Notes: a model not told the origin generated them from the sequence alone. A stretch of DNA of 64,000 nt from Alkalicoccus daliensis (GCF_900103955.1 NZ_FNIL01000006.1:124001-188000), one strand, 5' to 3'. Counted from the first letter of the stretch, positions 8,186 to 17,800 are shown. Translations and numbers: made by a program.

Positions 8186-9721
8186 TTACTTATAATAGTT
8201 CTTTAATCCCTTTACTACCTCTCCTGCAAGCTTATCCTGTTCATTTACAAGCTTCGCAAGGTCTCCGCTGTTCGTGATAAACCCGGGTTCAATCAGCACT
8301 GCCGGCATATTTGGGCCGGTAAGCACCTGCAGGCTCCGGTTGACCGTACCGCGGTTGCGGAAGTTCATGCCGTTTGCAATTGCTGACTGCAGTTCGAGTG
8401 CCAGCATGCGGGAATCATTCGGGTGCTTTCCTGCGGCACTGTACAATACTTCTGCACCACTCGCGGCAGCATTCGGAAAAGCATTCGTATGCACGCTGAT
8501 AAATAAGTTTGCACCAGACTGGTTTGCCTGCGTTACGCGGTTTCCAATGGAAATAAAGCGGTCATCCGCGCGGCTCATGACAACACGGGCACCTTCAGCT
8601 TCCAGTTTCTGCTTTATCTTGTGGCTGAGACTTAGTGTGATCGTTTTTTCATATACATTTCCAGCAACTGCACCGGGATCTTTTCCTCCATGTCCCGGGT
8701 CCAGGAAGATCGTTTTCCCGCTTAAGCTGCCGGTCCCACTTCCCGTAGTTCCGGCGTTCGCAGATACTTCCCGCACGTAAGACGCATGGACGTAGCCCCA
8801 GCTGCCGTTTGTTTTAATTGTGTACCAGTTGTTGTTTTTCTCGTGAATCTCCACCCGGGTGCCGCGCGTTAAGCTGCCGGTGATCTTGGCGCTGGTAGAA
8901 GCTTCCGCCCGCACGTTCAGGCTGGAAGCTGTTACTTCCCCGGTCGTCGTCTTTGATGACTCTGCCGGTGCTGTATTGGCACTGCCGGAGCCGGCTGTTT
9001 TTACGTAGGAATCGTGAATATATCCCCACGTATTCCCGACTTTAATTTTATACCAGTTGCCGGACTTTTCGTGCAGGTCGACTGTTGCCCCTCTTTTCAG
9101 GCTGCTGATAATCGAAGCAGAGGTGGAAGCGCTCGAGCGGACGTTCAAGCTGCTCGCTGTGATTTCTCCCTTCGTAACGTTGGAAGATCCTTCTGCTTTT
9201 TTACTCGAGCTGTCAGCGTTCCCGGAGACTTTTACGTAAGAGCCATGTACAAAACCTTCCCGGCTGCCAGATTTTATTTTGTACCATTCTCCTTTTTTCT
9301 CCAGCAGCTCTACTTTTGCTCCCCGCTTTACGCTTCCTGTAATAGAAGCACTTGTTGAGGCGGCAGAGCGGATATTCAGGCTGCTTGCAGTGATTTCTCC
9401 AGTTCCTAAGGAAGAACTTTGGTTCGATGCAGCAGCTGCAGTTTTCACGTAACCACTATGTATGTATCCCCAGCCGTTGTTGAAGCGGACCTTGTACCAG
9501 GAATTCTTCGTTTCGTGAATCTCGACTTTTGCACCTTTGGAGAATCCCCCGATTATCTTCGCAGTCGGCGAAGCATCTGCACGGACAAATAAGGAAGAAG
9601 CAGTGATTTCCCCCTGCGTGACGCCCTGGGCATAAGCAGTATTGTCTTTCGTCTGTTCTATTCCGTGAAATAAAGTAATAAATAAAATAAAAATAAGAAC
9701 CAGTACTGTCGTTCTTTTCAA
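8186..9721 (-). CDS. Secreted N-acetylmuramoyl-L-alanine amidase with four SH3b domains
   Basis: 511 residues. A signal peptide (about 1-31, ending ..TAYAQG) is followed by four SH3b repeats (about 37-94, 108-164, 184-241 and 260-317) and an Amidase_3 zinc domain (about 335-510). The expected zinc and catalytic residues are present: His344 in DPGHGG, Glu358 in VYEKT, His411 in ISVHTNA and Glu478 in LIEPGF. It cleaves the bond between MurNAc and the stem peptide in the wall, and the SH3b domains should anchor it there. The start is TTG with GGGAGGGAG upstream. The SH3b copies are near-identical in layout (GEITASSLNVRS), indicating tandem duplication. It is a single-gene unit convergent with galU. 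Confidence 0.95.
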   Translation of the reverse strand: MKRTTVLVLIFILFITLFHGIEQTKDNTAYAQGVTQGEITASSLFVRADASPTAKIIGGFSKGAKVEIHETKNSWYKVRFNNGWGYIHSGYVKTAAAASNQSSSLGTGEITASSLNIRSAASTSASITGSVKRGAKVELLEKKGEWYKIKSGSREGFVHGSYVKVSGNADSSSKKAEGSSNVTKGEITASSLNVRSSASTSASIISSLKRGATVDLHEKSGNWYKIKVGNTWGYIHDSYVKTAGSGSANTAPAESSKTTTGEVTASSLNVRAEASTSAKITGSLTRGTRVEIHEKNNNWYTIKTNGSWGYVHASYVREVSANAGTTGSGTGSLSGKTIFLDPGHGGKDPGAVAGNVYEKTITLSLSHKIKQKLEAEGARVVMSRADDRFISIGNRVTQANQSGANLFISVHTNAFPNAAASGAEVLYSAAGKHPNDSRMLALELQSAIANGMNFRNRGTVNRSLQVLTGPNMPAVLIEPGFITNSGDLAKLVNEQDKLAGEVVKGLKNYYK

Positions 9722-10176
9722 AGATCTCCCTCCCTGCTGAATAAGTTTTGCTAAATACTGTGTAATTATCAGATTTTTCCCTTTAACTTTATCCTAGTAA
9801 CGCTTTGTTGTATATAGTATTTTTTAAATTATTTTGTTGCTTGTTGTTAGCAGCAGGTAATTAATTTTAAAACGAATAAATTATTATCGTATCTTTTATA
9901 AGACTGTAGAGAAAAAACTTTTCAAAAGCTCAGCATATCTATCTGAAATTCACACCTCTGCACTGCGTCTGCCGGACTGTTACTGTAAGAATTTTTCGAT
10001 AAACTGCATGCAACCCCTCCCCCAGATAAAAACATTTATGTAAATCAATAAAAATGTATAGCTTTTGTAACCTCTCTGCCTTAATATCGTCATAGTAGTA
10101 GTAATATGCAATTATACGTACCTAATTTTACTTTGACTGTCCCTAACTTGTTTGTATAAAAAAGGAGATGCTAGCA
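9722..10176. other. Divergent intergenic region between amidase and LCP genes
   Basis: About 455 bp, AT-rich, between divergently transcribed genes, so it should hold both promoters. I could not pick a convincing pair of hexamers. TTGACT...TATAAA at 10133-10160 has a 16-bp spacer but would start transcripts inside or after the ribosome binding site, so I do not accept it. No reading frame with support is visible. Confidence 0.45.
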
Positions 10177-11169
10177 TTGAGCGAATTATCAAGATCTGAT
10201 CGTCAGCCGAAACGACGGTCCCCTTTCCGGCGCTTTTTGAAATTTACGATGATTGTGGTATTAATGGCGCTGATTATTACCGGCGGTGTGGCGGGCTACA
10301 TGGTCTATCAGGTGCAGAGCGCAGCAAAAGGTTCCCACGCGGAACTGGAGCGCGGAGAAAAATCTGACCTGCGGGCAGATGCAGTGAATCCGGGAGACGA
10401 GCCGGTTTCTGTTTTGTTTCTCGGACTCGACAGCCGGGAGGATGATTTAAGCGGACGCACCGATGCGATGATCCTTGCCACGTTTAACCCGGAAGATAAA
10501 TCGATTAAAATGGTGAACATTCCGCGTGATTCCTATGTAAATATTCCGGATAAAGGAACGAACGACAAGATCAACCACGCGCACGCATTCGGCGGCGTAC
10601 CTTATACGATTAATACGGTAGAGCAGATGCTTGATGTGCCGGTCGATTATGTTGTCTCCCTTAACTTCCTTGCGTTTATGGAAATTGTCGATACGATCGG
10701 CGGCGTGGAAGTAGACGTACCGATGCCGATCAGTGATACGGATAACGCTACGTACGGTTCCATTGAAATCGAAGAAGGCATGCAGACGCTGAACGGAGAA
10801 GAAGCGCTTGCCTATGCAAGAATGCGTAAGCAGGATCCGCGCGGCGACCTTGGACGCGGCGACCGCCAGAAGGATATTATTGAAGCAGTCGTACGTCAGT
10901 CCGCCAGCTTCAGTACTATTACCCGTTTTGATTCCCTGTTAGACAGCCTGGAGCGGAATTTAAGCACAAACTTAACCTTCGGCAACATGGTAAGCATGCA
11001 TTCCTACGCAGGCGAGTTAAATGATATTGAATCCCTCACTTTTGAAGGAGACGATTCAATGGAAAACGGCGTCTATTACTACAAGATCCGTGATGCATCT
11101 CTTGCGGAGGTATCCAGTACATTGAAAGAACACTTGGAGATCGGATCTGCAGGAACTGCTGCAGAATAA
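10177..11169 (+). CDS. LCP family cell-wall polymer ligase (third paralogue)
   Basis: 330 residues: a basic N-terminus (QPKRRSPFRR), a transmembrane helix (about 25-47) and an LCP domain with FLGLDSREDDLSGRTDAMIL, NIPRDSYVNI, KINHAHAFGG, TIGGVEVDVP and YARMRKQDPRGDLGRGDRQ. The key Arg and Asp residues are intact. It should attach a lipid-linked polymer to peptidoglycan on the outer membrane face. I place the start at TTG 10177, nine bases after AAAGGAG; an ATG at 10168 directly abuts that site. Unlike the paralogue at 5854, it has no long acidic tail. It ends in a strong terminator shared with the convergent epimerase gene. Confidence 0.94.
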   Translation: MSELSRSDRQPKRRSPFRRFLKFTMIVVLMALIITGGVAGYMVYQVQSAAKGSHAELERGEKSDLRADAVNPGDEPVSVLFLGLDSREDDLSGRTDAMILATFNPEDKSIKMVNIPRDSYVNIPDKGTNDKINHAHAFGGVPYTINTVEQMLDVPVDYVVSLNFLAFMEIVDTIGGVEVDVPMPISDTDNATYGSIEIEEGMQTLNGEEALAYARMRKQDPRGDLGRGDRQKDIIEAVVRQSASFSTITRFDSLLDSLERNLSTNLTFGNMVSMHSYAGELNDIESLTFEGDDSMENGVYYYKIRDASLAEVSSTLKEHLEIGSAGTAAE

Positions 11170-11201
11170 CTTTTCAGGAAACCGCTACGGGAGAAGACAA
11201 A

Positions 11202-11245
11202 AATAAGAAAAGCGAGTCCCTTTTCCGGGAGCTCGCTTTTCTTAT
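11202..11245. terminator. Bidirectional terminator
   Basis: A long stem of AATAAGAAAAGCGAG against CTCGCTTTTCTTAT, extended by a TCCC/GGGA pairing, between the convergent LCP and epimerase genes. The flanking A and T runs serve both directions. Confidence 0.85.
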
Positions 11246-11249
11246 CTTC

Positions 11250-12188
11250 TCACCCATTTTCTGCAAGACTTCGATAATATTTCATCGTTTCTGCAATTCC
11301 TCTATCAAGCGGCACTTCCGGTTTCCAGCCGAAACTCTGTGCCAGGTGCTTATAGGTGAGGTAACTGTGTTTAATATCCCCGGCACGCTCCTCGGCGTAC
11401 TTCGGAAAAAATGGCTTCCCCGCAGCTTCACTGAGTTTTTTCAGCAGCGTCTCCACGCTCGTCTGCGATGATGTACTGACGTTGTACACAGGATTGTCCT
11501 GCTGGGGTTGTTCCAAAGAAGCGAAAATTGCTGCTGCCACATCTTCCACGTACACGAAGTCCCTTGTCTGCTGTCCGTCTCCCTGAATCGTCGGCGCTTC
11601 TCCGGCAAGCAGTTGATCGATAAAAATAGTGATCACCCCTGCCTCGGTTGCTGCGGTCTGCCTCGGCCCGTACACATTTGAGAACCGAAGAATGCCGATT
11701 TCGAAGCCGTACAGCCTATGAAACATCTGAATGTATGCTTCTGCAGCAAGCTTTGAAGTGCCATAGGGAGACAGCGGTGCCGTAGGCGATGCTTCTGTTA
11801 CAGGGAGTTCTTCCACATGTCCGTAGACCGCTGCAGAGGAAGCAAATACAAATTTTCTGGTGTGATACTTCTGCGCTGCCTGCAGGAGATTTACAGTGCC
11901 AAGGACGTTTATCGCCATATCTTCCTCCGGCCTCTCCACAGATGGACCGACTTTACTCTGCGCTGCCAGGTGAATAACGCCGTCAATCGAATACTCTGCA
12001 AAAATACGTGCTGTTCCTTTTTCGTCCCGGATGTCCCCTTCGATAAATACTGCCTGTTCCGGAACATTGTTACGGTCCCCGGAACTCAGATTATCCAGAA
12101 TAATCACCTGGTAGTCTCGGCGGAGAAGAAGTTCAACGGTGTGCGAGCCGATGAAGCCTGCCCCGCCGGTGATGAGTATCGTTTTCAT
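11250..12188 (-). CDS. NAD-dependent UDP-sugar 4-epimerase-like short-chain dehydrogenase
   Basis: 312 residues, extended SDR family. The NAD-binding signature ITGGAGFIGSH is at residues about 5-15, the catalytic Ser/Tyr/Lys set is in FASSAAVYG and SPYGTSKLA, and the active-site region NVYGPRQ and DFVYVEDVA are typical of GalE-like UDP-glucose or UDP-GlcNAc 4-epimerases. It probably interconverts UDP-Glc/UDP-Gal or the N-acetyl forms, but the substrate cannot be fixed from sequence. It lies 26 bp after the sugar-transferase gene in the same direction and is likely co-transcribed, supplying the sugar that enzyme loads on lipid. The upstream GGGCGG is a weak ribosome binding site. Confidence 0.9.
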   Translation of the reverse strand: MKTILITGGAGFIGSHTVELLLRRDYQVIILDNLSSGDRNNVPEQAVFIEGDIRDEKGTARIFAEYSIDGVIHLAAQSKVGPSVERPEEDMAINVLGTVNLLQAAQKYHTRKFVFASSAAVYGHVEELPVTEASPTAPLSPYGTSKLAAEAYIQMFHRLYGFEIGILRFSNVYGPRQTAATEAGVITIFIDQLLAGEAPTIQGDGQQTRDFVYVEDVAAAIFASLEQPQQDNPVYNVSTSSQTSVETLLKKLSEAAGKPFFPKYAEERAGDIKHSYLTYKHLAQSFGWKPEVPLDRGIAETMKYYRSLAENG

Positions 12189-12214
12189 ATGAGACCGCCC
12201 TTCTTCTCTTTCTC

Positions 12215-13621
12215 TTAAAAGTTCATGGAGGATTTCTTTTTTGTCGTCTTGTCTTCTTTTTGACTGTCAATTTTCTGCACCGTCACCGATTCTATTTCTG
12301 TTCCCTCGGATTTTGATTTATCGAAAATTACGAGGCAGGTTTTCAGCAGAATCACAATATCCAGCCAGAGGCTGTAGTTGCGGATGTAGTAAAGGTCGAA
12401 CCGCAGTTTGTCCTCTACATCTGTAGAATATTTCCCCATCACCTGCGCATACCCGGTAATGCCCGGCTGCACCCGGTTGCGGTAGCCGTAGTGGTAGTAT
12501 TTCTGGGAAAGCTCATTTATGAAAAATTCTCGTTCCGGACGCGGTCCTACAAGTGACATGTCACCTTTGAGCACGTTAAACAGCTGCGGGAGCTCATCCA
12601 GTCTTGTAGATCGCATTAATCGTCCGACTTTGGTAATCCGGTCATCTTTCTGGCTGGCAAGCACAGGCCCGGTTTTTGTTTCTGCATTTTGAATCATAGA
12701 ACGGAATTTATAAATCGTAAACGGCTTATTATGTTTTCCGAGGCGCTCCTGGGAATAGATAATATCTCCCTTCGGATCTTCCAGCTTTACCATAATGGCC
12801 GAGAAAATTAATAAAGGAGAAGTTAAAATGATTAAAATTACGGCAGAGAGAAAATCAAACACTCGTTTCACGAATACTTTATCCCAGGTTAACCCGAATG
12901 GCCGGACACCCATTACGAGCGTATCATCCATCGGGGAAGTGGTGGAACGCTGCAGCAGAAGCTCATAGAGTGTAGGAATGACGTACACTACTTTGTTCCG
13001 CTCCATCGCATGATAAATGATCTGCGATTTCTTTTCTTTTGAAACGTCCGTCGCCAGAACGACGAAGTCGACTTCTTCCATATGATAATCGAGTTCTGCG
13101 ATCGACTTCTCTTCCTGAATATGCTTTACAGAGGTTCCTTTCATCATCGGATGCCTGATTTTCGTCAGCAGCTTCTCCGTATTTTCTTCATTCCCGATCA
13201 GCAGTACTTTCCCGATAATATTTCCCCTGGTGAGTTTTAAGTAAAGCACTTTAAATATCACGAGCAGGAATACCGTAAACACACTGGCAATCAGCACGAC
13301 CGAACGCGGCATTGCAAACTCTCGGAAGAGGTAGGATGCGGCCATCGTCAGAAAAGTCATGAGCGCGGTTGCGACAAGGATCTTACGCACAATATCACTG
13401 ACCGTATGCTTCCTGTCCAGGTTGTACAGTTCATAGACGGAAATAAAGAAAAGGCCGATCAAAAGAATCCAGGGAAGCAGTGAGATAAAAGCCTCCCAGT
13501 TTCTTCCAGGAAAATCCAGGTAACGAATATAAAACGCACTGATATAAGCGATTAAAATACAGATGAGATCGCCTAGTACAATAAAAAATTTATGATTTCT
13601 CGAATTATCCATGTTATACAT
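12215..13621 (-). CDS. Undecaprenyl-phosphate sugar-1-phosphate transferase (polyprenyl glycosylphosphotransferase)
   Basis: 468 residues. Four or five N-terminal membrane helices (about 10-125) and a CoA-binding-like central domain (about 130-250) precede a C-terminal bacterial sugar transferase domain (from about 275) with KRVFDFLSAVILIILTSP, YKFRSMIQNAE, STRLDELPQLFNVLKGD and SLVGPRPE. This is the WbaP/EpsL architecture, which loads the first sugar-1-phosphate onto undecaprenyl phosphate on the cytoplasmic face and so begins a capsule or exopolysaccharide repeat. AGAGGG lies seven bases before the ATG at 13621. It forms an operon with the epimerase downstream. I see no Wzx flippase or Wzy polymerase in the window. 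Confidence 0.94.
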   Translation of the reverse strand: MYNMDNSRNHKFFIVLGDLICILIAYISAFYIRYLDFPGRNWEAFISLLPWILLIGLFFISVYELYNLDRKHTVSDIVRKILVATALMTFLTMAASYLFREFAMPRSVVLIASVFTVFLLVIFKVLYLKLTRGNIIGKVLLIGNEENTEKLLTKIRHPMMKGTSVKHIQEEKSIAELDYHMEEVDFVVLATDVSKEKKSQIIYHAMERNKVVYVIPTLYELLLQRSTTSPMDDTLVMGVRPFGLTWDKVFVKRVFDFLSAVILIILTSPLLIFSAIMVKLEDPKGDIIYSQERLGKHNKPFTIYKFRSMIQNAETKTGPVLASQKDDRITKVGRLMRSTRLDELPQLFNVLKGDMSLVGPRPEREFFINELSQKYYHYGYRNRVQPGITGYAQVMGKYSTDVEDKLRFDLYYIRNYSLWLDIVILLKTCLVIFDKSKSEGTEIESVTVQKIDSQKEDKTTKKKSSMNF

Positions 13622-13939
13622 AATGAAACCCTCTTTCTTTCTCCTTCAGCAAATAAATGTCTGGTTCGGATGCGCGAGCTGTTTCCGCGTGCACCATTCT
13701 CTATTATAAAGCTTTTACCAGGTTGACGCTATGGTTTCTCAGAAATCCATCGTCACAACTAATAGTCGGTAAAGAAAGGGAAAAGTCACACCTTATTTGT
13801 GTGGATCTTCCCCGGCCCAAAGTCTGGAAGAGGTACGCTAGGGAGAGGGGGGCAGGATTATGCGGGGGACTTATTTATTTGTTTACCCTTTTTATTAAGA
13901 GTGGAAGCGTGTTATTTAGGTGCAGATGTATGCAGGTGA

Positions 13940-14105
13940 AGTCGCTAATTTACGTTCTTGCCCGCTTACTTTACTGACTCGGCTCTTAATTTACGCTGTC
14001 CCCTCTATACTTTACACGTTTCCCTCTGTAATTTATTCCCCAGCCTTATATGCTTCGTCCGAGAGGCGCATATTACCTGGAATCCAAAGTGCATATTACC
14101 TGATT
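13940..14105. repeat. Degenerate 21-bp-periodic repeat array (site A)
   Basis: The anchor TTTAC recurs at 13949, 13970, 13990, 14011 and (as TTTAT) 14032, steps of 20-21 bp, followed by looser copies including two GCATATTACCTG blocks. The typical unit is GCTTAnTTTAC plus about ten variable bases. Its reverse complement (GTAAAnTAAGC) matches the unit of the arrays at 30731 and 61985. The array sits in the 580-bp gap between the subtilase stop and the sugar-transferase start. The rest of that gap (13622-13939) shows no supported gene. Confidence 0.7.
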
Positions 14106-14163
14106 TTAATGCAATCTCAGTTCTCACAAAAAACCCAAAGAAATTTTGTTTATTATTTACATA

Positions 14164-14202
14164 AAAAAGTCCCTGTCTTTTTATCAGACAGGAACTTTTT
14201 TA
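14164..14202. terminator. Bidirectional terminator after the subtilase gene
   Basis: Stem AAGTCCCTGTCT/AGACAGGAACTT with flanking A and T runs, directly after the subtilase stop on the minus strand. Confidence 0.8.
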
Positions 14203-17200
14203 TTATCCAAATAACGCTTCGTAGGTGATACTATCCACAATACCGTTAACAGTCAAGCCTTTGCTCGCTTGAAATTCAGCAACTACACCAGCCGTTACCC
14301 TTCCATACACCTGTGATGGTGATGACGGAAAATTCCCGTAGCCAAGTTTGGTTAACTGAATCTTAATGTCCCGAATTTCTACACTTGCACTTCCTGCCTG
14401 ATAAAATGTATTTGTGTCCCGATCAAGCAGCTGGATTACACGGTTCGTCACTTCGCCGGATTTCTCCAGTCTGTGGTATTCCTGAAATTCTTTCACCACG
14501 CTTGCTGTTACGGAACCATAGACTGTGGATGGATTTGCAGGGAAGCTTCCAAAGCCAAGCTGTGTCAGCTGCTGCTTTATTTTTACAATCTCCTGGCTCC
14601 CGCTCGCCCCAATACTGAACAAAATTTCAGAGAGTTCAGACATTTTTTTCTCCGTAGTTCGGTCAATATTGCCAGTTACCATTAACTGTTGATCCCTTTG
14701 AAAATCTTTCACCACAGCAGTCGTTACGCTTCCATAAACCCCGGAAGGTTTGGTGGGGAAATTCCCATAGCCTAAACGTGTGAGTTCTATTTTTAATCTG
14801 GTTATCTCAGGATCACTGTCCCCGCTCTTCCATGCCTGGCTTAAAAGATGATCGATTTCCTTAAGTGTAATTGAATTCGCAGTACCGGATACTCTTAATC
14901 CTGCACGTTCCTGGAATTCTTTTACTACAGAAGATGTTACTGACCCGTAAGCACTTGAAGGTCTGTCAGGAAAGCTCCCATGTCCCAGCCTCGTTAAATT
15001 TTGTTTCAGTTCTCTTACTTCTTCTGAATTGTCTCCTATTTTTAATGACAATGTCCACTGTCTTTCCATATGCTCCAAAGTAACTGGATCGCCAATTCCA
15101 TTATCTTTTAAATTATAAAAGCGCTGGTAATCTTTTACCACCCCGGCTGTAACAGAACCATATACCTGAGATGGATTATCAGGGAAAGTTCCAAAACCCA
15201 AGTGTGAAAGCTTTTGTTTAAATCCTATTACTTCTGGTGTACTTGAAGGGGAGGAGAAATCCCCGTTGACAATATTGGTCATAAATTTTAAAACTGATTC
15301 ATCAGCTTTGCCGCTCACTTCTAACCCATAATACTTTTGAAGTTCTATTATCTGATTTTCGGTATGAGCACCAAATATAAGTTTTTCATCTTTATTGGGG
15401 TCAAAACCAAGCTTTTTAAGCATTGCTTGTAAGTCTCCAACCCCCGCTCCATTGTCTCCAAGAGAATACGCTTCTACTTCTTTTAGTATACCAGCAGTAT
15501 ATGAGACGGTGTTGCCGGCACGGTCTTCTACCTTAATAATTAATTCCGATGCCCCATCTCTTAATTTATTGTTTATTGTAAACTTTCCTTCTTTATTAAT
15601 TGCCAGATTGCCACTTTCATATCTATTTCCGTCTTGTTTCAATTCAAAAGAACCTGTTAATGAAGTGTCTGCCTCTTTCTGCTGTGAGAAATACGAAATA
15701 ATTTGTCCGGAAATTTGATTCCTCTGGACAGTTTGCTTATCAATTTTCACCTGAGGCTTCACGCTGTATATTTTTAAAGGAATATCTTTTATTGCAGAAC
15801 TGCTGCCGGCACTCCCAGTAAGCCTGAGCAGATAATCACCATCTGAGATCTTTTTATTCCCCCCCGGAGTATTATAAATCATATCCCATGATAGGGAGGT
15901 TGCTCCCTGCCGCAGTGGTATCTGTCCCAATACTTTTTTTGTATCTTTTTCTAAAAGGGCCAATGAAGGATTATAGCCTGAACGAAGAGACCAATTCAAC
16001 GGAAGATTTTTTGTTCCATTTATCACCGCTGCGCCTGCACTGAAACTGTTGATAGGATCTTCTCCTATTTCTATTACTCCTCCATAGGGTATACGTATTG
16101 CTGGCTTACCTGATGACTGGAAGTGAATGTACCCTTGGTAATACCCCCCTTTATCCATAAAAGAAGACAAAAATGAAATAGGAATCTCTTTTGTTTCTTT
16201 TCCTTTTAAAGTAACAGAAGATGGGGTTTGTAATTTAAGCGCACTGCTTCCTATTGGTTCACTTTTAATAGAGTAGGTGACTGGTTCAGCTGAATAATTT
16301 CGTAATTGTATTGTGCGGTCTTCTTTGAACTCACCGCCCACTTTTAGTCTATTTATGTTTAAACTGCCATTCCAGTAATCATGTTTCTTTTGTTTACCTT
16401 CCTCTTCGTATTGATGAGAATCTTTAATTAACGCTGATGCAGTAGTGTTTAAAGCAGCTTGAGGGTTCACCCTGCCTGCACCTGCATCATTTACCCCTGC
16501 ATTCGTCACAGCAGAAGCTGTATTCATAATTCTCGCCTTCACTTCTTCAGGAGTATAAGAAGCATTTTGTTCAAGCATAAGAGCTGCTACTCCTGCAACA
16601 TAAGGTGCGGCAAGGCTTGTTCCATCATATGTTCCGTATGCATTTGTATAACTCGTTGTTCCGGTTGTAGAGCGGGAAGCTGTAGAGAAAATTGATACTC
16701 CGGGAGCTAGTACGTCCGGTTTAATATCTAAGGAAGTCTTGACAGGTCCTCGTGAAGAAAAGGGTGCAGTATATTCTTTGCCATTTATCAGATGAGAAGC
16801 TCCTACAGTAATAGCCAGCGCAGCAGTTCCCGGTTCTCCCACTGTTTCTTTACTGCTTCCATTATTACCGCTTGCCGCTACTACCACGATCCCATTTAAC
16901 ACAGTATTGTTAATCGCCTTCGTTAAAGAGGTATCCGGGTTATTATTTTTGTTGCCAATTGACATATTCACAATATCTACATTATCTTTTGCAGCTTGCT
17001 CCAGTGAATTTAAAATAGAAGTAGTAGTACCTTTGTTAGTATTATCTAATGCTCTATACGAATAAATAGCTGCGTTTGGAGCAATACCATTTACTCTCCC
17101 TTTACCGGCAATGACTCCACTTACATTCGTACCATGTGTAGAGGTCACACCATTGCGCCCTTCCAAAGGACTCGTTCTTCCATCTTCCACAAAGTTCGCT

Positions 17201-17766
17201 CCACCTTTATAAGCATGTTTGAGATCTGGATGATGAAAGTCTATACCGGTATCGATTACTCCTATTTTTACACCTTTTCCTGTTAAGCCCAGGGTCGAGA
17301 GTGCAGAAATTTCATTATGAACAGCTTTAAATTGCTCTTCTGGATCTGCATCTTTATTATCAACCGCTTCATAAACATGGCTCCTTTGGATTATGTTTAT
17401 AAAGTCGAGAGAAGTCAGCATTTCTATTTGATCAGCCTGAATAAATAAAGAGAAACCATTGAACACTTCTTCAAATTCATTCAGCTGAGTATATACAATA
17501 TTTTCGCTTTCCAAAAACTCAATAAACAATTCCGCTGTATCTTGTCGTTCTTTTTCAGCGGTGGCAGCATCGAATGTTTCATTCTGCTCCTCAGCATTCT
17601 TTTCTTTGATAGATAATGGATCTTCTTTTAAATCGATAATAATTTCTATCATTTCTTTCGTTTCAGTTGGAACATCAGGCTCTATTACAACGCCTTCTGC
17701 AGCTCCTGCATGTGTGCTCATTAGGAAAAATAATAAAAAATACATTACTATCGACATATGTCTCAT
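14203..17766 (-). CDS. Secreted subtilisin-like (S8) serine protease with six C-terminal wall-binding repeats
   Basis: About 1187 residues. A signal peptide (about 1-23) and an inhibitor-I9-like prodomain (about 40-135) precede the S8 domain with an intact triad: Asp172 in VIDTGID, His211 in STHGTNVSG and Ser384 in YDGTSLAAP, plus the oxyanion Asn in AASGNNGSS. Beta-rich domains follow to about 760. Then come six repeats of peptidoglycan-binding type: one divergent, five of the form LTxLGxGxFPxxPSxxYGSVT. The repeats tie it to the glucosaminidase and amidase genes at 17894 and 44587, so it probably works in the wall, maturing hydrolases or digesting peptide. I prefer the ATG at 17766 (GGTGG upstream); the ATG at 17778 abuts AAGG. 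Confidence 0.93.
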   Translation of the reverse strand: MRHMSIVMYFLLFFLMSTHAGAAEGVVIEPDVPTETKEMIEIIIDLKEDPLSIKEKNAEEQNETFDAATAEKERQDTAELFIEFLESENIVYTQLNEFEEVFNGFSLFIQADQIEMLTSLDFINIIQRSHVYEAVDNKDADPEEQFKAVHNEISALSTLGLTGKGVKIGVIDTGIDFHHPDLKHAYKGGANFVEDGRTSPLEGRNGVTSTHGTNVSGVIAGKGRVNGIAPNAAIYSYRALDNTNKGTTTSILNSLEQAAKDNVDIVNMSIGNKNNNPDTSLTKAINNTVLNGIVVVAASGNNGSSKETVGEPGTAALAITVGASHLINGKEYTAPFSSRGPVKTSLDIKPDVLAPGVSIFSTASRSTTGTTSYTNAYGTYDGTSLAAPYVAGVAALMLEQNASYTPEEVKARIMNTASAVTNAGVNDAGAGRVNPQAALNTTASALIKDSHQYEEEGKQKKHDYWNGSLNINRLKVGGEFKEDRTIQLRNYSAEPVTYSIKSEPIGSSALKLQTPSSVTLKGKETKEIPISFLSSFMDKGGYYQGYIHFQSSGKPAIRIPYGGVIEIGEDPINSFSAGAAVINGTKNLPLNWSLRSGYNPSLALLEKDTKKVLGQIPLRQGATSLSWDMIYNTPGGNKKISDGDYLLRLTGSAGSSSAIKDIPLKIYSVKPQVKIDKQTVQRNQISGQIISYFSQQKEADTSLTGSFELKQDGNRYESGNLAINKEGKFTINNKLRDGASELIIKVEDRAGNTVSYTAGILKEVEAYSLGDNGAGVGDLQAMLKKLGFDPNKDEKLIFGAHTENQIIELQKYYGLEVSGKADESVLKFMTNIVNGDFSSPSSTPEVIGFKQKLSHLGFGTFPDNPSQVYGSVTAGVVKDYQRFYNLKDNGIGDPVTLEHMERQWTLSLKIGDNSEEVRELKQNLTRLGHGSFPDRPSSAYGSVTSSVVKEFQERAGLRVSGTANSITLKEIDHLLSQAWKSGDSDPEITRLKIELTRLGYGNFPTKPSGVYGSVTTAVVKDFQRDQQLMVTGNIDRTTEKKMSELSEILFSIGASGSQEIVKIKQQLTQLGFGSFPANPSTVYGSVTASVVKEFQEYHRLEKSGEVTNRVIQLLDRDTNTFYQAGSASVEIRDIKIQLTKLGYGNFPSSPSQVYGRVTAGVVAEFQASKGLTVNGIVDSITYEALFG

Positions 17767-17800
17767 AAAATCCACCATCCTTATTAGTACCTATATCATA

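Noticed and set aside
10133-10160. TTGACT-16-TATAAA as a promoter for the third LCP gene
   Set aside because: The implied transcription start would fall at or beyond the AAAGGAG ribosome binding site, so the transcript would lack it.
13657-14228. Overlapping plus-strand open frames of 68-106 codons
   Set aside because: They fall across the 21-bp repeat array and a terminator; the periodicity creates stop-poor frames. No ribosome binding sites or recognisable motifs.
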